Shown here piece after piece: positions 62,301 through 64,000 of a stretch of 64,000 nucleotides of DNA; position 1 is the stretch's first letter; the number at the start of each line of letters is the position of its first letter. A program made the translations under genes and the position numbers. The stretch is taken from assembly GCF_014284125.1 (NCBI RefSeq), contig NZ_JACOFX010000022.1, forward strand, positions 22,130-86,129. Direction: 5' to 3'. The stretch comes from Undibacterium umbellatum. GTDB lineage: Bacteria; Pseudomonadota; Gammaproteobacteria; Burkholderiales; Burkholderiaceae_D. The notes beneath the pieces were generated by a model. That model saw nothing but the letters and a program-made list of their open reading frames with translations, was not told where the DNA came from and did no database searches.

Positions 62301-64000
62301 TGTCACCAAAATTACTGTCACTGGTCAGGGCGGTTCGTACAATTTGACCACCACTAGTGCCACCGCAGTCACTTCATCAGGATTTTTTGTAACTCTTAAC
62401 GCTGCCGATAAAATAAACGTCGCTGGCATTCTCAACAACAACGGCACATCTGCGGTAGATGCGACAGTTTTTAATCTGGCTGCTGCAGCTAACTGGAATC
62501 AGACCACCGCATCCAGTGCTGATTTGACCGGCAATGCCATCACCGTATCAAGTATTCTCGCGCCTAGAATCAATTCAGCAACATACGACGGCGCAACACA
62601 TGTATTTACTGTCACAGGTTCTGAACTAGTTAAAACCATAGGCGCGACGAATGACATCACCATATCCAAACTGACCATCAAGGGTGAAGGCGGCGCAACA
62701 AGAACTTTGTCGACAACCAATAATGTAGAAATAATCAGCGACACCAGCTTCAGTTTTACTTTGGCAGGAGCAGACATTGCTGCCGTTGATGCACTATTGA
62801 ATAAGAATGGCAGTGGATCAGCCGATTTTACTTTCTACAATCTTGCTGCTGCTGACGACTGGAACAGCGTAATTACTGGCGGGGACATTGCCGATACTGC
62901 CAACCAGATTACTGTTTCCAACGCAATTACGAGCATTCGCAATGCGACTTACAGCGCTAGCTCTGGCATTCTGACCGTGTCTGCTTTGAATATGGTCAGT
63001 GGTGACACTATTGATGTCTCCAAGTTATCGCTAATAGGTCAGGGCGGTGCGTCTTATTCATTAACAACATCAAACGTTACTGCTGCGAGCGCAACAAGTT
63101 TTGCTGTTACATTGAATGCGGCTGACAAATTGGCAGTCAATGGTTTGCTTAATAAAAACGGTACTACTGCTGCTGACGCCACCGCATTTAATCTTTCTGC
63201 CACTGCTGGCTGGGATCAGACTTTGATTTCCGGCGCTGATTTAATTGGGAATGCGGTGACGGTTTCTGCTGTGACTGCTCCAAGGCTTATTGGCGTTACG
63301 TATAATGCGGCTAGTCATATTCTCCGTGTGAGTGGAATGTATTTGGTAGCGACTCCAGGTGTAAATAATGATATTACGGTCTCGAGATTAACGGTTTTGG
63401 GCGAGGGTGGTGGTGCTTATGCACTCACAAGTTCAAATGTAGATTTAATTGATGACCAGCATTTTGATATCAATTTGAATGGTGCCGACCAGCTTGGCGT
63501 CGCGCAACTATTGAATAAGAATGGCTTTAGTTCAACTGCAGGAACTACATATAGTCTGGTAGCATCTGATGATTGGAATAGCGTAGTTACCGGAGGAAAT
63601 ATTGCGGATACTTCCGGTGTATTTCTTGTCTCCAATGTGCCGGTCCCGACCATCACCTCCTCGACCTACAACGCCAGCACCGGCGTGCTGACCGTGACAG
63701 GAACTGGCCTCACAGGCTTGACTGGCGCTACCAACGACATCGTCGCCAACAAGTTCAGCCTGCAAGGCGAAGGTGGTGCCAGCTATAACCTCACCACCAC
63801 CAGCAATGTCGAGATCACCTCCGCCACATCGTTCACACTGACTCTCAGTGCTGCAGACAGGTTGGGTGCCAACCTCATCATGAACAAGAATGGCACCAGC
63901 TCCACCAGTGTCAACACGTACAACCTGATCGCCAACGAAGACTGGAATGCCGGGGCTGATGCCGCTGTCGTCATTGCTGATCTGACCGGCAATGGCGTTA
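59305..64000 (+). CDS. Giant DUF4347 repeat adhesin, C-terminus beyond window
   Basis: Open from ATG 59305 to the window end, over 1565 codons, with no stop in frame. Domains in order: a Ser/Thr-rich N-terminus without a signal peptide; DUF4347 (about 58-215), with VSHGG (H112-G113) and YGCDV (G154-C155); a beta-helix-like region rich in NN and TI repeats, ending in a choice-of-anchor Q motif (IDARGFGR, then DIGAYE); a Big_5/Ig-like domain (about 613-731); and seven repeats from 61501 on. Repeat starts are 61501, 61843, 62212, 62560, 62923, 63277 and 63643. They alternate between about 116 and 122 residues. This layout is typical of type-I-secreted surface adhesins. The secretion signal would be past the window. 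Confidence 0.85.
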   Translation, partial: MTPINPLNTANSDTNSSSSFSYSLTPDTILHIQSTPAIASASATNIAPAPLLTAAHEVVFVDTTLQNWQSLIGKLKPGTEVITLDPLKNGVQQMADALQGKADITAVHIVSHGGEGYLVVGNTMLSSYNLADYQSSLATIQKAMAPGADILLYGCDVAKGDIGVHFVNQLAEVTGTDVAASTNDTGAHGDWVLEYNSGAVETTAISAQHYQYDLATIKVTNLNDTGAGSLRAAVAATIGDGAADTIVFDPALFAGGAATLTLTSGAINVDSANNGDALTIVGAGETLLTISGNNSSPIFTSVASSNASNTSALSISGMTLSNASGAFGAIAMMYSGSLTIDHIAIKNNNSTTKGAGLVFYDAGASVSISNTTIANNTATATYSSGNGGGAYVNAANVTISNSTISGNAASNGRYGGGISVSAGTSATLTNLTIAGNSAGKTGDNAGGGGGISLSGAGAKTLTNSTIVGNSFVGGNGAAIGGGGVYVTQNSGAVTLKNTIIANNSSTNNLSDDDDVFIGNASTLAGSNNLVISTVGTTGSGSNTTTGTITTLGTALGALANNGGAVQTIAILAGSNAINAGTSTGAPVIDARGFGRGGSTDIGAYESSDNGSFNFSGIVSPANGVVDVPVNYDLVIEFGQAVTAVAAKNIVIYRQSDNAILETISATDSSKVTFSSGSGGANSKVTINPAANFAGTTGYYVLIDSGAFKDGANKTFNGISSTATWSFTSAVPPASITSAAYDASTGTLTIAGLDIINGGAVDVTKLSLTGQAGSYTLTATPGVTASNATTISFGLNAADKLEVNGILNNNGTTAVDTTTFNVAAAANWMTSAPADLTGNAVTVSNVTAPTITSATYDGTTHVFTVTGTNLVKTIGATNDVTISALTITGEGGATRTLFTTGDVEVTSATSFTFTLAGADIAAVDALLNKNGTSAVSSTIYNIAAADDWNSVIAGGNIQDLTGNGVTVSNAAPSILSATYTAGAASLFVSTANVNFGDSIDVTKITVTGQGGSYNLTTTSATAVTSSGFFVTLNAADKINVAGILNNNGTSAVDATVFNLAAAANWNQTTASSADLTGNAITVSSILAPRINSATYDGATHVFTVTGSELVKTIGATNDITISKLTIKGEGGATRTLSTTNNVEIISDTSFSFTLAGADIAAVDALLNKNGSGSADFTFYNLAAADDWNSVITGGDIADTANQITVSNAITSIRNATYSASSGILTVSALNMVSGDTIDVSKLSLIGQGGASYSLTTSNVTAASATSFAVTLNAADKLAVNGLLNKNGTTAADATAFNLSATAGWDQTLISGADLIGNAVTVSAVTAPRLIGVTYNAASHILRVSGMYLVATPGVNNDITVSRLTVLGEGGGAYALTSSNVDLIDDQHFDINLNGADQLGVAQLLNKNGFSSTAGTTYSLVASDDWNSVVTGGNIADTSGVFLVSNVPVPTITSSTYNASTGVLTVTGTGLTGLTGATNDIVANKFSLQGEGGASYNLTTTSNVEITSATSFTLTLSAADRLGANLIMNKNGTSSTSVNTYNLIANEDWNAGADAAVVIADLTGNGV

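Noticed and set aside
59289..63992. Minus-strand ORFs rich in Val/Ala/Pro opposite the adhesin
   Set aside because: They mirror Thr/Gly/Asn-rich adhesin codons. The plus frame is continuous over 4.7 kb.

Overview
The window looks like chromosome of a betaproteobacterium of the order Burkholderiales, most likely an Oxalobacteraceae-type genome (Undibacterium-like). This is inference. It rests on the block xseA / exbB-exbD-lpxK-trm112-kdsB-adk, a PHB phasin, a NagX-type acetyltransferase, a cysteine-free RpmG and a base composition of roughly 50% GC. No phage, insertion sequence, CRISPR array, rRNA or tRNA was recognised.

Left part (1-31 kb) is mostly accessory and environmental-response genes. 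It holds a DUF2306 membrane protein (cut by the window edge), a LytS/LytTR-type two-component pair, a cupin, a divergent NagX / AmpG-like transporter pair for amino sugars or muropeptides, an HDOD protein, a repeat lipoprotein and a hydrolase/HEAT gene remnant. A TonB receptor-phytase operon follows, preceded by what looks like a PhoB-dependent promoter. Next come a degenerate GGDEF protein coupled to an AraC regulator, an OmpR-type two-component system with an esterase, an S9 peptidase with a charged insertion, an AraC regulator divergent from an Asp/Glu racemase, a secreted DUF2785 protein, a YtrABC-like GntR-ABC operon, an EamA exporter, sodB and xseA.

Between xseA and exbB (about 31.0-32.2 kb) lies a 1.2 kb AT-rich stretch without a gene. 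It contains six diverged copies of a composite element of about 100 bp. Each copy has a small TGCC-N9-GGCA dyad, an ATTAAAATCAG block, and a palindromic pair of DnaA-box-like 9-mers (TTGTCCACA facing TGTGCAAAA). In five of the six copies the dyad and the box are separated by exactly 77 bp. I regard this as the most interesting object in the window.

Right part (32-58 kb) is mainly core genes on the + strand: TonB-system energisers, LPS/Kdo synthesis (lpxK, kdsB), adk, a K+-independent H+-pyrophosphatase, an SDR enzyme, a patatin, a secreted guanyl RNase with its barstar-like inhibitor, purN, an RsmB-type rRNA methyltransferase, an MscS channel and a fatty-acid desaturase. Then come rpmB-rpmG and radC (minus), an FKBP-type isomerase, ispH, a livHMGF branched-chain amino-acid ABC operon without a binding-protein gene, a phasin, a thioesterase, a nitroreductase and the PBP7-type endopeptidase.

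The right edge (58.4-64 kb) holds a sulfotransferase gene followed after 2 nt by a giant surface/secreted protein that runs off the window. The giant protein has a DUF4347 domain, a beta-helix/choice-of-anchor region, an Ig-like domain and seven alternating repeats of about 116 and 122 residues.
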